DNA of 62,181 nucleotides from Blastococcus sp. (GTDB lineage: Bacteria; Actinomycetota; Actinomycetes; Mycobacteriales; Geodermatophilaceae). The position numbers and the translations under genes are program-made. Below are positions 1-8,286 of this stretch, piece after piece. Within the stretch, counting starts at the first letter, position 1, and each line of letters begins with the position of its first letter. The notes below the pieces were generated by a model. That model worked only from the letters and a program-made list of their open reading frames with translations, had not been told where the DNA came from and did not search any database. The DNA is taken from positions 1 through 62,181 of the forward strand of contig JAOPWJ010000136.1 in assembly GCA_025965715.1 (NCBI GenBank), in the 5' to 3' direction.

Positions 1-16
1 CGCTGCGCGCCGCGCA

Positions 17-994
17 TCAGCGGAGCTTCGGCAGGACCTCAGTGCCGAGCAGCTCGATCTGCTCGAACCACTTGTCGAACTTGAACCGGAAGTCGAACAC
101 GAGGTGCTCGACGCCGACCGCCTCGAACTTCCGGATCTCCTCCACGGCCTCGTCCGGGCTACCGACGATCAGCTGGCCCTCGAGGTCCTCGACCGTCTCG
201 AACGTGCCCGACGGCGGCTTGACCGCGAACTTCGCCTTGTTGGCCCACGCCAGAAGACCCGGGATGTTGACGTGCTTGAGGGCCTCCTCGCGGGTCCGCT
301 CGATGCTCGTCGGCGGGATGACGGCGATCGTCGGCATCGGCTTGCCCTGCTCGGCCGCCAGATCCTTCATCGTGTCGATGCGCTTGGCCATCGTTCCCAA
401 CGAGATCCGTCCGGGCATCCAGCCATCGCAGAACTCCACCGCGAGCCGGGCCGAGCGGGGGGTGGCGCCGCAGTACCAGAACGGGATACGGCCCCCGAGC
501 GGCTTGGGCTCCACGGTCACGTCGTGGAAGGAGAAGATGTCGTCGGAGTAGGTGACGTCATTCTCCGTGAACACCCGGCGGAGGATCGCCGCGTTCGACC
601 GGACCATCTCGACTCGGTCGTAGTGGCCCCAGCCGATCGCCTCGAACTCGTGGTCGAAGGTGCCGGCGCCGAAGCCCAGGATCAGCCGGTCGGGCCCGAG
701 GAGCTGCGACATCGTGCCCGCCATCAGCGCGGTCACCAGCGGGTGGCGGAAGGGGATCAGCGAACCGGTTCCCAGCTGGATCCGCTCCGTGACGGCGCCG
801 ATCGCGGTCAGGGTCGTGAGGGCGTCGTAGAACGCGCGGTTGGGCTTCTCCATCTCGCCGTGTGGCTCGAAGACCAGGTGGTCGCGCACCCAGACGGAGT
901 CGAATCCCAGCTCCTCGGCGCGCTTGGAGCCCTCCAGCAGGTTTTTCGCGCTGGCGTGCTCACCGAAATGCGGGAGCAGCAGTCCAAACTTCAT
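17..994 (-). CDS. LLM-class flavin/F420-dependent oxidoreductase (first copy)
   Basis: 325 aa, a full-length luciferase-like monooxygenase (LLM) fold protein. It opens with MKFGLLLPHFGEHA, has the ELGFDSVWVRDHL segment typical of F420-dependent family members, and ends in a C-terminal helix (FEQIELLGTEVLPKLR). Such enzymes use reduced F420 or FMN to reduce substrates or to insert oxygen; nothing here fixes the reaction. The ATG lies one base after the TAA stop of the upstream amidohydrolase and a purine-rich stretch (AAGGAAGG) precedes it, so it is the last gene of an operon LLM - hydrolase - amidohydrolase - LLM. It belongs to the same superfamily as the genes at 3395 and 33011. Family confidence is high; cofactor (F420 rather than FMN) is inferred from subfamily look and from fbiD in the same region. 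Confidence 0.85.
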   Translation of the reverse strand: MKFGLLLPHFGEHASAKNLLEGSKRAEELGFDSVWVRDHLVFEPHGEMEKPNRAFYDALTTLTAIGAVTERIQLGTGSLIPFRHPLVTALMAGTMSQLLGPDRLILGFGAGTFDHEFEAIGWGHYDRVEMVRSNAAILRRVFTENDVTYSDDIFSFHDVTVEPKPLGGRIPFWYCGATPRSARLAVEFCDGWMPGRISLGTMAKRIDTMKDLAAEQGKPMPTIAVIPPTSIERTREEALKHVNIPGLLAWANKAKFAVKPPSGTFETVEDLEGQLIVGSPDEAVEEIRKFEAVGVEHLVFDFRFKFDKWFEQIELLGTEVLPKLR

Positions 995-995
995 A

Positions 996-2384
996 TTAGA
1001 TGCCTTCCTTGTGAGGAGCGGTCGCCAACCGACCGTGTCCGGGAGTGCCGACGACCTTGCCGTCGGCGTAGACCTCGGTGCCGCGCACGTAGGTCCGGTC
1101 GATGGCCGCGCTGATCTCGCGACCGTCGTACGGTGTCCAGCCGATCTTGGAGAGGACGCCGTCGTTCGTGATCGTCCAGGGGGCGTTCAGGTCGGCGACG
1201 ACGATGTCGGCATCCGCCCCGACCTGCAGGGCGCCCTTGACGCCCTCGAGGCCGAAGGCGCGCGCCGGGTTGGTCGCAACCAGGTCGACCACTCGCTCAA
1301 GGGTCAGCTCGCCCTTGTTCACGGAGTCGAGGAGCAGGGGGTAGTAGTACTGGATGCCGGGGGTGCCGGTGTGCGAACTCCACATCTGCGTCCAGCCGAT
1401 CTCCTTCTCTTCCCTGGTGTGGGGAGCGTGGTCGGAGGAGCACATATCGATGGCCCCGTCGCGCATCCCCTGCCAGATCGCCTCGCGCCCCTCGTCGGGC
1501 ACCCAGTAGGACAACGCGTAGGGGCCGAGGGTCTGAACGTGCTCCCACTTGGAGAGGTACGGGCCCCAGTGGTTGACCTCGCAGGTCACGTCCACGCCGC
1601 GAGCCTTCGCCCGGCGGACCGCGTCGATGGAACGGGCGGTCTGCATGTGGGCCAGGTGCACGGGGCAGTTGGCCGCCTCGGCGAGCCGCAGCACGACGTC
1701 GATGGCGGTGTCCCAGATGACACCGTTGCGCGACGCGTAGGCGGAGGCGTAGCCCTCGGGGGTGTTCTCGCCTCGGGCAAGGACCTCCCCTTCGATGTAG
1801 TCCATCAGCGCCTGGTCGTGCGGGTGGACGATGAACCGCTTACCGGTCTTGGCGATCTCATCCATCATCTTGAGCAGTTCGCCGTGGTCGTGCATGCCGG
1901 TGCCGGCGGGGTGGGGGTAGGTCCGCCCGGTGTCGACCACCATGTAGATCTTGTAGGCGTTGATACCCATGCCGGCCATCTTCTGGATGTCGTCGAACTG
2001 GGTGGGCGCCGGATTGTGGTTCCAATCCACGATCGACGTCTTCGAGTAACGCTCGAAGACATCGGTCAGCGTCTCGACGTTCGTCGTGGCCGGGTTGAGG
2101 TTCGGCATCCCGAAGATCGTGGTGACGCCGCCCGCAGCCGCCTGAAGCGACGTGCTGTGGATGTCCTCCTTGTGCTCGAACCCCGGCTCCCGGGTGTGCA
2201 CGTGGACGTCGACGAAACCGGGCAGCACCACCTTGCCGGTGACGTCGACGGTCGTGGCCGCCTCGACGGACAGCGCCGGGTCGACGATGCCGCTGATCTT
2301 CCCCCCGGTGACGAGTAGATCGGCGCGCACGGGGCCGGACGGGGTGTAGACCGTGCCGCCGCTCAGCCGCAGGTCGGTGCTCAT
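996..2384 (-). CDS. Dihydroorotase/hydantoinase-type cyclic amidohydrolase
   Basis: 462 aa, the usual length for dihydroorotases, allantoinases and hydantoinases, which open cyclic amide or imide rings with a binuclear metal centre. Visible ligands: DVHVHTREPG (H61, H63), a likely carbamylated lysine in NAYKIYMVV (K145), HPH (H187/H189), VHLAHMQT (H243/H246) and the catalytic aspartate in SSDHAPHTREEKE (D318). The ATG at 2384 was chosen because it overlaps the stop of the upstream hydrolase (ATGA) and begins the beta-sandwich region; an open frame extending further upstream is a shadow of that neighbour. DHAPHT and the HxHxREPG motif favour the dihydroorotase/allantoinase branch, but a pyrimidine-synthesis role is unlikely in this catabolic operon. 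Probably it opens a ring formed by the flanking LLM enzymes (inference). Confidence 0.85.
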   Translation of the reverse strand: MSTDLRLSGGTVYTPSGPVRADLLVTGGKISGIVDPALSVEAATTVDVTGKVVLPGFVDVHVHTREPGFEHKEDIHSTSLQAAAGGVTTIFGMPNLNPATTNVETLTDVFERYSKTSIVDWNHNPAPTQFDDIQKMAGMGINAYKIYMVVDTGRTYPHPAGTGMHDHGELLKMMDEIAKTGKRFIVHPHDQALMDYIEGEVLARGENTPEGYASAYASRNGVIWDTAIDVVLRLAEAANCPVHLAHMQTARSIDAVRRAKARGVDVTCEVNHWGPYLSKWEHVQTLGPYALSYWVPDEGREAIWQGMRDGAIDMCSSDHAPHTREEKEIGWTQMWSSHTGTPGIQYYYPLLLDSVNKGELTLERVVDLVATNPARAFGLEGVKGALQVGADADIVVADLNAPWTITNDGVLSKIGWTPYDGREISAAIDRTYVRGTEVYADGKVVGTPGHGRLATAPHKEGI

Positions 2385-3334
2385 GAACGGATCTCCAGGT
2401 TCTCGATGAGGTCGCCGGCGGCGCCGGCACGGGCTGAGGTGACGACCACGTCGGCGGGTCGCACGTAGGTGTCCAGCCACTCGACGATCCGCGGGGTGGT
2501 CTGCTCCCAGTACCGGTCGTAAGCCGCGTAGTGCGTCGTGTGGCGTTGCATGATCAGGGACTTGGGACCACGCGCCGCCGCGTACAGCGCCTCGGCGTGG
2601 TCGGTCGGAGTCGTGGCGTCGCCCTCGACCCCGATGACCATCAGCGGCGTGGTCAGAACCCGGGCGGCCTCGATCGGCTTGTAGGCGAGAATTTCCTCCG
2701 CCGCCGAGAGCGAGATGGCCGTCGGGATCTTGTCGTCGACGTCGGCCTTGATCGTGGTGGCCCGGCGCTCGGGCGTCGGCACCATGATCTCTTCGCGCGG
2801 GTGGACCTGACGGCCCTTGCCGGTGGTGACGCGCTGCTTGCGGTCCTCGTCCAGGTCCTTGAGGAACGCCAGCCACTCGTGCTCCTGGCGCATGCGGTGC
2901 AGCCAGTCGGTGCCGTCGGCCACGGGCACCTGGCTCACGGCCGCCTTCACGCGGGGGTCGACCGCGGCGAGGAGGACCGCGTTGCCGCCACCGGTTCCAC
3001 CCGTCCCGAACACGCCGATGGAGTCGGCGTCGACGTCCTCACGCGTGGTCAGGTACGTGACCGCGTTGACCAGGTCCTGCAGCTGGCGATTCGGTGAGAG
3101 CACGCCCCGGTCCCCGCCCGAGTCACCGAACCCGCGGTAATCGAAGATCAGGACCGCGAAACCGGCATCGGTGAGCGCCTGGTGGTAACGGACGTAGAGC
3201 TTGGCGTCCTTCAGGCCCAGCCATCCCGGCCCTTGGACGATGGCCCGGAAGGGGCCCTCCCCCGTGTCCGGCGTCCGCCATATCGCGGCGATCTCGTCGC
3301 CCTCGCTGAAAAATGTGACTTCCGTGCTGCGCAT
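2381..3334 (-). CDS. Alpha/beta hydrolase-fold protein lacking the serine nucleophile
   Basis: 317 aa with an alpha/beta hydrolase core: oxyanion-hole strand region near residues 30-40, FDYRGFGDSGG, and a late acid/His region (EGDATTP, then RHTTHYAAYD). The nucleophile elbow reads IGVFGTGGTGGGN at about 106-118, where relatives have GTSYSGG or GxSxG, so the expected Ser112 is Gly. The codon is GGT, in a clean frame with no sign of damage. The protein may be a pseudo-hydrolase, may act by another mechanism (for example on an acyl-CoA or a decarboxylation-type substrate), or Thr114 may substitute. It sits between an LLM enzyme (61 bp upstream) and the amidohydrolase (4-bp overlap downstream), so it is surely translated with them. 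Confidence 0.75.
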   Translation of the reverse strand: MRSTEVTFFSEGDEIAAIWRTPDTGEGPFRAIVQGPGWLGLKDAKLYVRYHQALTDAGFAVLIFDYRGFGDSGGDRGVLSPNRQLQDLVNAVTYLTTREDVDADSIGVFGTGGTGGGNAVLLAAVDPRVKAAVSQVPVADGTDWLHRMRQEHEWLAFLKDLDEDRKQRVTTGKGRQVHPREEIMVPTPERRATTIKADVDDKIPTAISLSAAEEILAYKPIEAARVLTTPLMVIGVEGDATTPTDHAEALYAAARGPKSLIMQRHTTHYAAYDRYWEQTTPRIVEWLDTYVRPADVVVTSARAGAAGDLIENLEIRS

Positions 3335-3394
3335 GCAATCAATCTCCTGTCCTGCGGTTCCGCACCCGCGCGGCGGCGGGGGCGGTTGGGTTGG

Positions 3395-4378
3395 TCAGCG
3401 CGTGAGCTTGGGGAGCACCTCCCGCGCGAACACGTCGATCCACTCGCGCTGGTTGCGCCCGACATTGTGCAGATACACGCGGTCGACACCAGCGTCGAGG
3501 AAGGTCTGGATGTGGGCACGGTGGACGTCCGGGTCCGAGGAGATGACCATCCGTCCCTCGAAGTCCTCCATGCGGACGAGCCTGGCCATCTGCTCGAAGT
3601 CGTGGGGAGAGCGGATGTCGCTCTTCGGGAATCGCATCCCACCGTTGGGCCACTCGGTCAGTGCGTTGGCCCGGGCCTCGGTGTCCGTGGCCGCCCATGA
3701 CAGGTGCAGCTGCAGGATCTTGGGCATGCGCTCGGAATCCTTGCCGGCCTCGCGCGCACCCTCGGCGAAACGGCCGAGCAGGGTCTCGATCTTGGGCACC
3801 GGCGCCCCGGGGGTGATCATCCCGTCCACCTCGCGGCCCGCCCGCCGGGCAGTGACCGGGCCGGCGGTCGCGACGTAGATGGGCGGGCGCTCGTCCAGCG
3901 TCCACAACCGCGTCTTCTCGAGCGTGAAGGCCTCGCCGCGGTGCTTGACCTCCTTGCCGCTGAACAGCTTCTTGATGACCTCGATCGCCTCCCACATGCG
4001 ACCGAGCCGCTCGGGGGCCTCCGGCCAGTACGCCCCGACGATGTGCTCGTTGAGCGCCTCGCCGGAGCCCAGGCCGAGCCAGTGCCGTCCCGGGTACATG
4101 GCGGCGAGGGTCGCCGATGCCTGCGCGACCAGCGCCGGGTGCACCTTGAACGACGGACAGACGACACCGGGCCCGATGTCCCCCCGAGTGCGCTCGCCGA
4201 GCGCGGTCAGGACGTTCCACACGTACGCCGCCTGTCCCTGCGCGGGCACCCATGGCTGGAAGTGGTCGGCGGCCATCACGCCGGTGAACCCCCGGCTCTC
4301 GGCGTACGCGGCCAGCTGCACGAGCTCCGTGGGGTGGAACTGCTCGCACATGGCGGCGTAACCGGCGTGCACGCTCAT
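3395..4378 (-). CDS. LLM-class F420-dependent oxidoreductase (second copy)
   Basis: 327 aa starting MSVHAGYAAMCEQFHP, with YAESRGFTGVMAADHFQPW and GLGSGEALNEHIVG. The latter is strongly reminiscent of F420-dependent glucose-6-phosphate dehydrogenase/Mer-like LLM proteins (TIGR03557-type), so F420 is the likely cofactor. The in-frame ATG at 4441 was rejected because it would put the operator inside the gene and adds a non-conserved leader; the ATG at 4378 begins the conserved first strand and has GAGGAGG upstream. First gene of the four-gene operon running to position 17, with a perfect copy of the regional palindrome 56 bp upstream. Substrate unknown. Confidence 0.85.
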   Translation of the reverse strand: MSVHAGYAAMCEQFHPTELVQLAAYAESRGFTGVMAADHFQPWVPAQGQAAYVWNVLTALGERTRGDIGPGVVCPSFKVHPALVAQASATLAAMYPGRHWLGLGSGEALNEHIVGAYWPEAPERLGRMWEAIEVIKKLFSGKEVKHRGEAFTLEKTRLWTLDERPPIYVATAGPVTARRAGREVDGMITPGAPVPKIETLLGRFAEGAREAGKDSERMPKILQLHLSWAATDTEARANALTEWPNGGMRFPKSDIRSPHDFEQMARLVRMEDFEGRMVISSDPDVHRAHIQTFLDAGVDRVYLHNVGRNQREWIDVFAREVLPKLTR

Positions 4379-4433
4379 GCTGGCCTCCTCCCCGAGTCGC
4401 TGGGCGCCTCCGCCCTCAGCAGTATGACGACTG

Positions 4434-4448
4434 TGTATCAATTATCCA
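4434..4448. promoter_or_regulatory. GntR-type operator copy a (8/8 match)
   Basis: TGTATCAATTATCCA fits TGNAT-N5-ATNCA perfectly. It lies 56 bp upstream of the LLM gene that begins the 4378-17 operon. A TATAAT-like hexamer (GATAAT on the minus strand) lies inside the site, so binding would cover the promoter. Assignment to the GntR protein at 40824 is inference from the same palindrome in front of that gene. Confidence 0.7.
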
Positions 4449-4472
4449 AGGCAACGAGGCGTAGCCCTCCGT

Positions 4473-4940
4473 TCAGGCCACACCGAGCCTCTCGCGCAGC
4501 GCGGCTACGTGGCCCGTCGGCTTGACGTCGTAGTCGACGTGCGACACGCGGCCCTCGCCGTCCACGACGACGGTGGATCGGATGACCCCCATGACGGTCT
4601 TCCCATCCTTGACCTTCTCGCCGTAGGCGCCCCAGGCCGACAGCACGGCGCGGTCCTGATCGGAGGCCAGGGGAAAGTTCAGCCCCTCCTGGGCGGCGAA
4701 GTCGGCCAGCCGGTCCACCGGATCCGGGGAGATGCCGACGACGCGGTAACCGGCTCCCTGCAATGCGGAGAGCGAGTCCCGGAAGTCGCAGGCCTCTGTG
4801 GTGCATCCGGGAGTCATCGCGGCAGGGTAGAAGTACACGACGACCGACTCCCCGCGAAGGGCGGACAGCGAGACGCTCCCGCCGTCCCCAGTCGGGAGTT
4901 CGAAGTCCGGTGCGAGCTCGCCAACGGTCAGGCGGGGCAT
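4473..4940 (-). CDS. bcp: Peroxiredoxin, BCP/PrxQ family
   Basis: 155 aa thiol peroxidase. The peroxidatic cysteine is in MTPGCTTEACDF (C46) with the resolving cysteine five residues on (C51), the atypical 2-Cys PrxQ arrangement. Start ATG at 4940 follows GGAGAG; a longer open frame overlaps tctB and is not used. It is the last gene after cupin-tctC-tctA-tctB, 31 bp after tctB, and may be read through from them. A peroxide-detoxifying role would fit a pathway with flavin and molybdenum oxidases that release H2O2, but this is inference; bcp is also an ordinary housekeeping gene. Confidence 0.85.
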   Translation of the reverse strand: MPRLTVGELAPDFELPTGDGGSVSLSALRGESVVVYFYPAAMTPGCTTEACDFRDSLSALQGAGYRVVGISPDPVDRLADFAAQEGLNFPLASDQDRAVLSAWGAYGEKVKDGKTVMGVIRSTVVVDGEGRVSHVDYDVKPTGHVAALRERLGVA

Positions 4941-4971
4941 ATCTCTCCTCGAGAGCAGGGGGCGTGGATGT

Positions 4972-5529
4972 TCAAAAGAGGTAGCCGTCGAGCGCCGGCA
5001 TCTCGATGACGATGACGACCAGGAGGTAGACCGCCCCGGCGGCGAGCAGGCCGGCGGCCAGGGCGACGAGCAGCCGCTCACGAGCTACCAGCAGGAACGC
5101 GGAGATCAGGATGCCGGTCGTCAGAACGAAACCGACCATCAGGGCACCGACGTAGAACAGGATGCTGAACAGTGCGATCTCGATGAATCGACGCCTGCGG
5201 ACCGAATCGAGGGCAAGCAGGACCCCGAAGCCTGACGTGGCCTCCTCCACTTGCTGAACACGCTCCTCCGCGTAGGCCAGCGGGTCGTCGCTGCTCGCCA
5301 GACCCTCGGCCGCCGTGGGCACCCCGCCCGGGCCCGAGGGGGCCGCAGACGCTCGGAACGAACGCACCTGCCCGACCATCTGGAGCAGCAGCGCCCCGCC
5401 CATGACCAGTGCGACGATCGTGGGGACCCGTCCGGCGTGGGAGGGATAGGACACCATCTGGAGGATGTACCAGGCAGTCCCGACGAGAAGCACCGCGGAC
5501 AGCCCTAACTGGAAGCGGCCCTCAGTCAT
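4972..5529 (-). CDS. tctB: Tripartite tricarboxylate transporter small membrane subunit TctB
   Basis: 185 aa, four hydrophobic segments (about residues 8-28, 37-55, 115-135, 145-175), the layout of the TctB small subunit of TTT-family secondary transporters. A hydrophilic loop of about 55 residues separates the two halves. The start overlaps the tctA stop by 4 bp (ATGA), giving translational coupling as usual for this pair. Works with TctA in the membrane and the lipoprotein TctC outside it to import citrate-like, C4-dicarboxylate or aromatic carboxylate substrates. Confidence 0.85.
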   Translation of the reverse strand: MTEGRFQLGLSAVLLVGTAWYILQMVSYPSHAGRVPTIVALVMGGALLLQMVGQVRSFRASAAPSGPGGVPTAAEGLASSDDPLAYAEERVQQVEEATSGFGVLLALDSVRRRRFIEIALFSILFYVGALMVGFVLTTGILISAFLLVARERLLVALAAGLLAAGAVYLLVVIVIEMPALDGYLF

Positions 5530-7073
5530 CGTGTCTCCACAGCTGCCGTCGGGACGGCGGTGGGCTCAGCGCCACCGCCAGGGGGCTTGCGCCGGTTCGG
5601 TAGGAGCCGTTTGACCAACGGCCACGCCAGGACGAGCACGACGAGCGCGCCCACCCCGATGGGAATGGGGCGTAGGAGGAAGCCGGCACCGAACACCTGC
5701 AGCGACAAGCCCAGGTTCTGATCGATGATGGGCCCGAGGATGAACCCCAGGATGAGGCCGGCGCTGGAGTATCCGGTCGCCTTGAAGACATAGCCGACGA
5801 ATCCGAAGACGAGCGCGATGATGATGCTCAGCGGCAGGCGCGAGTCGATGAAGCTGCCGATCAGCGAGACCGCGATCAATGCCGGCGCGAGCAGCTGTGG
5901 TCGCAGAAACGCCAGCTTCGACAACACCGGAGCCAGCGCAATGCCCATCACACTGCACAGGATGTTGCTCAGAGCCATCACCCAGGCGATGAGGAAGACG
6001 ATGTCCAGGTGGTTGTTGATCATGTCGGGGCCAGGCGTGAATCCCATGATCAACAAGATCACGATGACCAGTGCCATACCGGAGGACCCAGGCACACCGA
6101 ACGCCAAGGTCGGGACGAACGAGCCGCCCTCCTTGGCATTGTTCGCCGACTCCGGCGCCAGCACCCCCACCGGGTTGCCCTTCCCGAAGGAATCGGGATC
6201 CTTGGAGGTCTTCTTCGCCAGGGCGTAGGCGCCGAACATGCCCAGCGTCCCACCCACACCGGGCACCACTCCGGCGATCGCGCCGATTGTGCCGCCCTGG
6301 AGGATCATCCTCCAGTTCCGGATTCCGTCCATGACGCCGTCGAGAACCCGCGAGCCCTTGGCGGTGGAACGGGAGGCGGGCATGTTGCCTGCGATGGCAA
6401 CGCCCCGCGTGTAGATCGCAAACATCTCGGCGAGAGCGAAGAGGCCCATCGTCATCGCCGTGACACCGAGACCGCTGGTCAGCTCGAGGTTGCCGAAGGT
6501 CAGGCGACTGATCCCCGTTACCGGGTCCAGCCCGATGAAGGAGAGCATGAGGCCGAGTCCACCCGAGATGACGCCCTTGAGGCGGGTGTCCGCGTCGGAG
6601 ACGGACATGACCAGGATCCCCAGGACGCCGAGCACGAAGACCTCGGGGGATCGGATGTAGGTCATGATCTGCAGAGCGATCGGGATCGTGAGGACCAGGA
6701 CGATGACGCCGAACAGCCCACCAAAAGCACTGGCCGCCGCGGAGACCCCCAGCGCCCGGCCGGCCTGGCCCTTGCGAGCCATCGGGTAGCCGTCGAACGT
6801 GGTGACGACCTGCTCGCCCGTCCCCGGAACCCCGAAGAGGATGGCAGTGATGGAACCACCGAACGAAACGGCACCGTAGGCCCCGAGGATGAAGGACAAG
6901 CCCGGCGCCGGCTCCATGCCGATGATCAAGGGGGTCAGCAGCGCCAGTGTGGCGAGGCCCCCGAGCCCGGGCAGGAAGCCGATCACGAGGCCAATGGCCA
7001 TACCGATGGTCAGGTAGAGCAATGACTCCGGCTGCAGAACCAGCAGCAGCCCGTCGAGTACCGAGTGGCCCAT
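5526..7073 (-). CDS. tctA: Tripartite tricarboxylate transporter large membrane subunit TctA
   Basis: 515 aa, about 11-12 membrane segments. It carries the duplicated signature loops of TctA: GFLPGLGGLATLALLTPL near residue 31 and VVPGVGGTLGMFGAYALA near 270, plus GVLAPESANNAKEGGSFVPT and FGVPGSSGMALV. Channel subunit of a sodium- or proton-driven binding-protein-dependent importer. The gene follows tctC after a 102-bp gap that contains a strong hairpin, and overlaps tctB. C-terminal tail is Pro/Ala-rich and cytoplasmic. Confidence 0.93.
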   Translation of the reverse strand: MGHSVLDGLLLVLQPESLLYLTIGMAIGLVIGFLPGLGGLATLALLTPLIIGMEPAPGLSFILGAYGAVSFGGSITAILFGVPGTGEQVVTTFDGYPMARKGQAGRALGVSAAASAFGGLFGVIVLVLTIPIALQIMTYIRSPEVFVLGVLGILVMSVSDADTRLKGVISGGLGLMLSFIGLDPVTGISRLTFGNLELTSGLGVTAMTMGLFALAEMFAIYTRGVAIAGNMPASRSTAKGSRVLDGVMDGIRNWRMILQGGTIGAIAGVVPGVGGTLGMFGAYALAKKTSKDPDSFGKGNPVGVLAPESANNAKEGGSFVPTLAFGVPGSSGMALVIVILLIMGFTPGPDMINNHLDIVFLIAWVMALSNILCSVMGIALAPVLSKLAFLRPQLLAPALIAVSLIGSFIDSRLPLSIIIALVFGFVGYVFKATGYSSAGLILGFILGPIIDQNLGLSLQVFGAGFLLRPIPIGVGALVVLVLAWPLVKRLLPNRRKPPGGGAEPTAVPTAAVETR

Positions 7074-7137
7074 CCAGGAACTCCCTCACGATTTACGGCT
7101 CAGCCCCGAACGGCGGCGCGCCGGCCACTTGGTCAAG

Positions 7138-7169
7138 GTGTGGGGCCCCGGTTGCCCGGGGCCCCACAC
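7138..7169. terminator. Strong intercistronic hairpin between tctC and tctA
   Basis: Perfect 14-bp inverted repeat, GTGTGGGGCCCCGG and its complement, around a 4-nt loop (7152-7155), seven bases after the tctC stop. There is no U-run. In binding-protein operons such hairpins commonly protect the 3' end of the binding-protein mRNA or attenuate read-through, so that the binding protein is made in excess over the membrane parts. Confidence 0.7.
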
Positions 7170-7175
7170 CGTCGA

Positions 7176-8240
7176 TCAGCCTTCCTTCAGGACACCCCGC
7201 AGCGCGTCCGCGGAGCCGCTGACCTCCTTGACGAGACTGACCGTCTCCTCCCGCGGCAGCGGGTTCACCGGATAGCCGGCCTCTTCCATGTCCGAGGCGT
7301 AACCGCTGTCGTTGGCCGCGGTATTAATCGCGTCCGCCAAACAGTTGGTGACACCCTCATCCATTCCCGGCGGCCCGACCACCACGCGCTCCAGGTCGTA
7401 CACCGACGCCAGAGCCGTCAACACCGCGGCCTGGTCGCCCTCGCCGAAGTCCGTGATCACCGGTGTGTCGGGCAGATCCGGCAGCGGTTCGTTGCTGATG
7501 GCCACGATCGGATTGGCGTTGGAACCCTTCACGATCTCCACACCGGAACCGCCGGAGTTGATCGACGCGTCGACCTCCCCGACCAGGAGTGCGGCGTCCG
7601 CCTCACCACTTCCGGGGTAGCCACCGATGATCTTGTTGGGGAACTCGAAGACGTTGGCCAGTGCAACCGCCACGTAGTAAGCGTCCGAGCCGACGCCGCC
7701 GATGCCGAACTTCACCGGCTCCTCGGCGTTGACGATCGAGTCGAAGTCCTTGTACTGCGAATCCGGACCGGTGTACACCAGCGGCGGCAGTGCGCCGAGC
7801 CTGCCGAGGAAGGTCCACTTCGTGTTGTCGAACGTGGCGCCCTCTTGCCCGGTGAGCTCCGCGAACGTCGTCCCGGGGAAGTTGATCAGGCCGATGGTGT
7901 AGTCGGAGGGATCACTCTGGTAGACCTCGTTGGCGCCGATGAGACCGCCACCGCCGGGCTTGTTCTCCACGGTGACCTCGACGCCGTCGAGCTCCTTCTC
8001 GAGGTGCGGCTGGAGCAGCCGGATGAACTGGTCGAAGCCGCCGCCGGGGTTGTAGGGCACAACCACCGTGAGCGTCTCACCGTCGAGTGACGCGCACGGG
8101 TCGCCGCCCGCCGCACTGCTGCCACCGGCGGCGGGCTCGTCACCCAGGCCACCCGAGCCGCCGCAGGCGGCGAGCAGAACGCTCGCCGCCGCGGCGGCAA
8201 CCGCGGTCGTGGCTTGCCGCTTGACGTGCTGGGCACGCAT
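7176..8240 (-). CDS. tctC: TctC substrate-binding lipoprotein (first copy)
   Basis: 354 aa. Lipoprotein signal: basic start MRAQHVKRQ, hydrophobic run, lipobox SVLLAACGGSG (Cys near 23), then a low-complexity Gly/Ser/Ala linker. Family motifs are VVPYNPGGGFDQFIR, PGGGGLIGANEVYQ and KFGIGGVGSDAYY, as in Bug/TctC receptors that clamp carboxylate ligands. Start chosen at 8240 after GAAGCGAGGACC, the same leader that precedes the paralogue at 11922. Sits between the cupin (47 bp upstream) and tctAB. Clearly related to the orphan binding protein at 10861 over its whole length. Confidence 0.92.
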   Translation of the reverse strand: MRAQHVKRQATTAVAAAAASVLLAACGGSGGLGDEPAAGGSSAAGGDPCASLDGETLTVVVPYNPGGGFDQFIRLLQPHLEKELDGVEVTVENKPGGGGLIGANEVYQSDPSDYTIGLINFPGTTFAELTGQEGATFDNTKWTFLGRLGALPPLVYTGPDSQYKDFDSIVNAEEPVKFGIGGVGSDAYYVAVALANVFEFPNKIIGGYPGSGEADAALLVGEVDASINSGGSGVEIVKGSNANPIVAISNEPLPDLPDTPVITDFGEGDQAAVLTALASVYDLERVVVGPPGMDEGVTNCLADAINTAANDSGYASDMEEAGYPVNPLPREETVSLVKEVSGSADALRGVLKEG

Positions 8241-8286
8241 AGGTCCTCGCTTCATAGTCATGAGTGGGGTCGTGCCCGGCAACGTC

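Noticed and set aside
996-2384. PyrC dihydroorotase of pyrimidine synthesis
   Set aside because: No pyrB, carA or pyrR nearby; it is embedded in a regulated catabolic operon with LLM enzymes.
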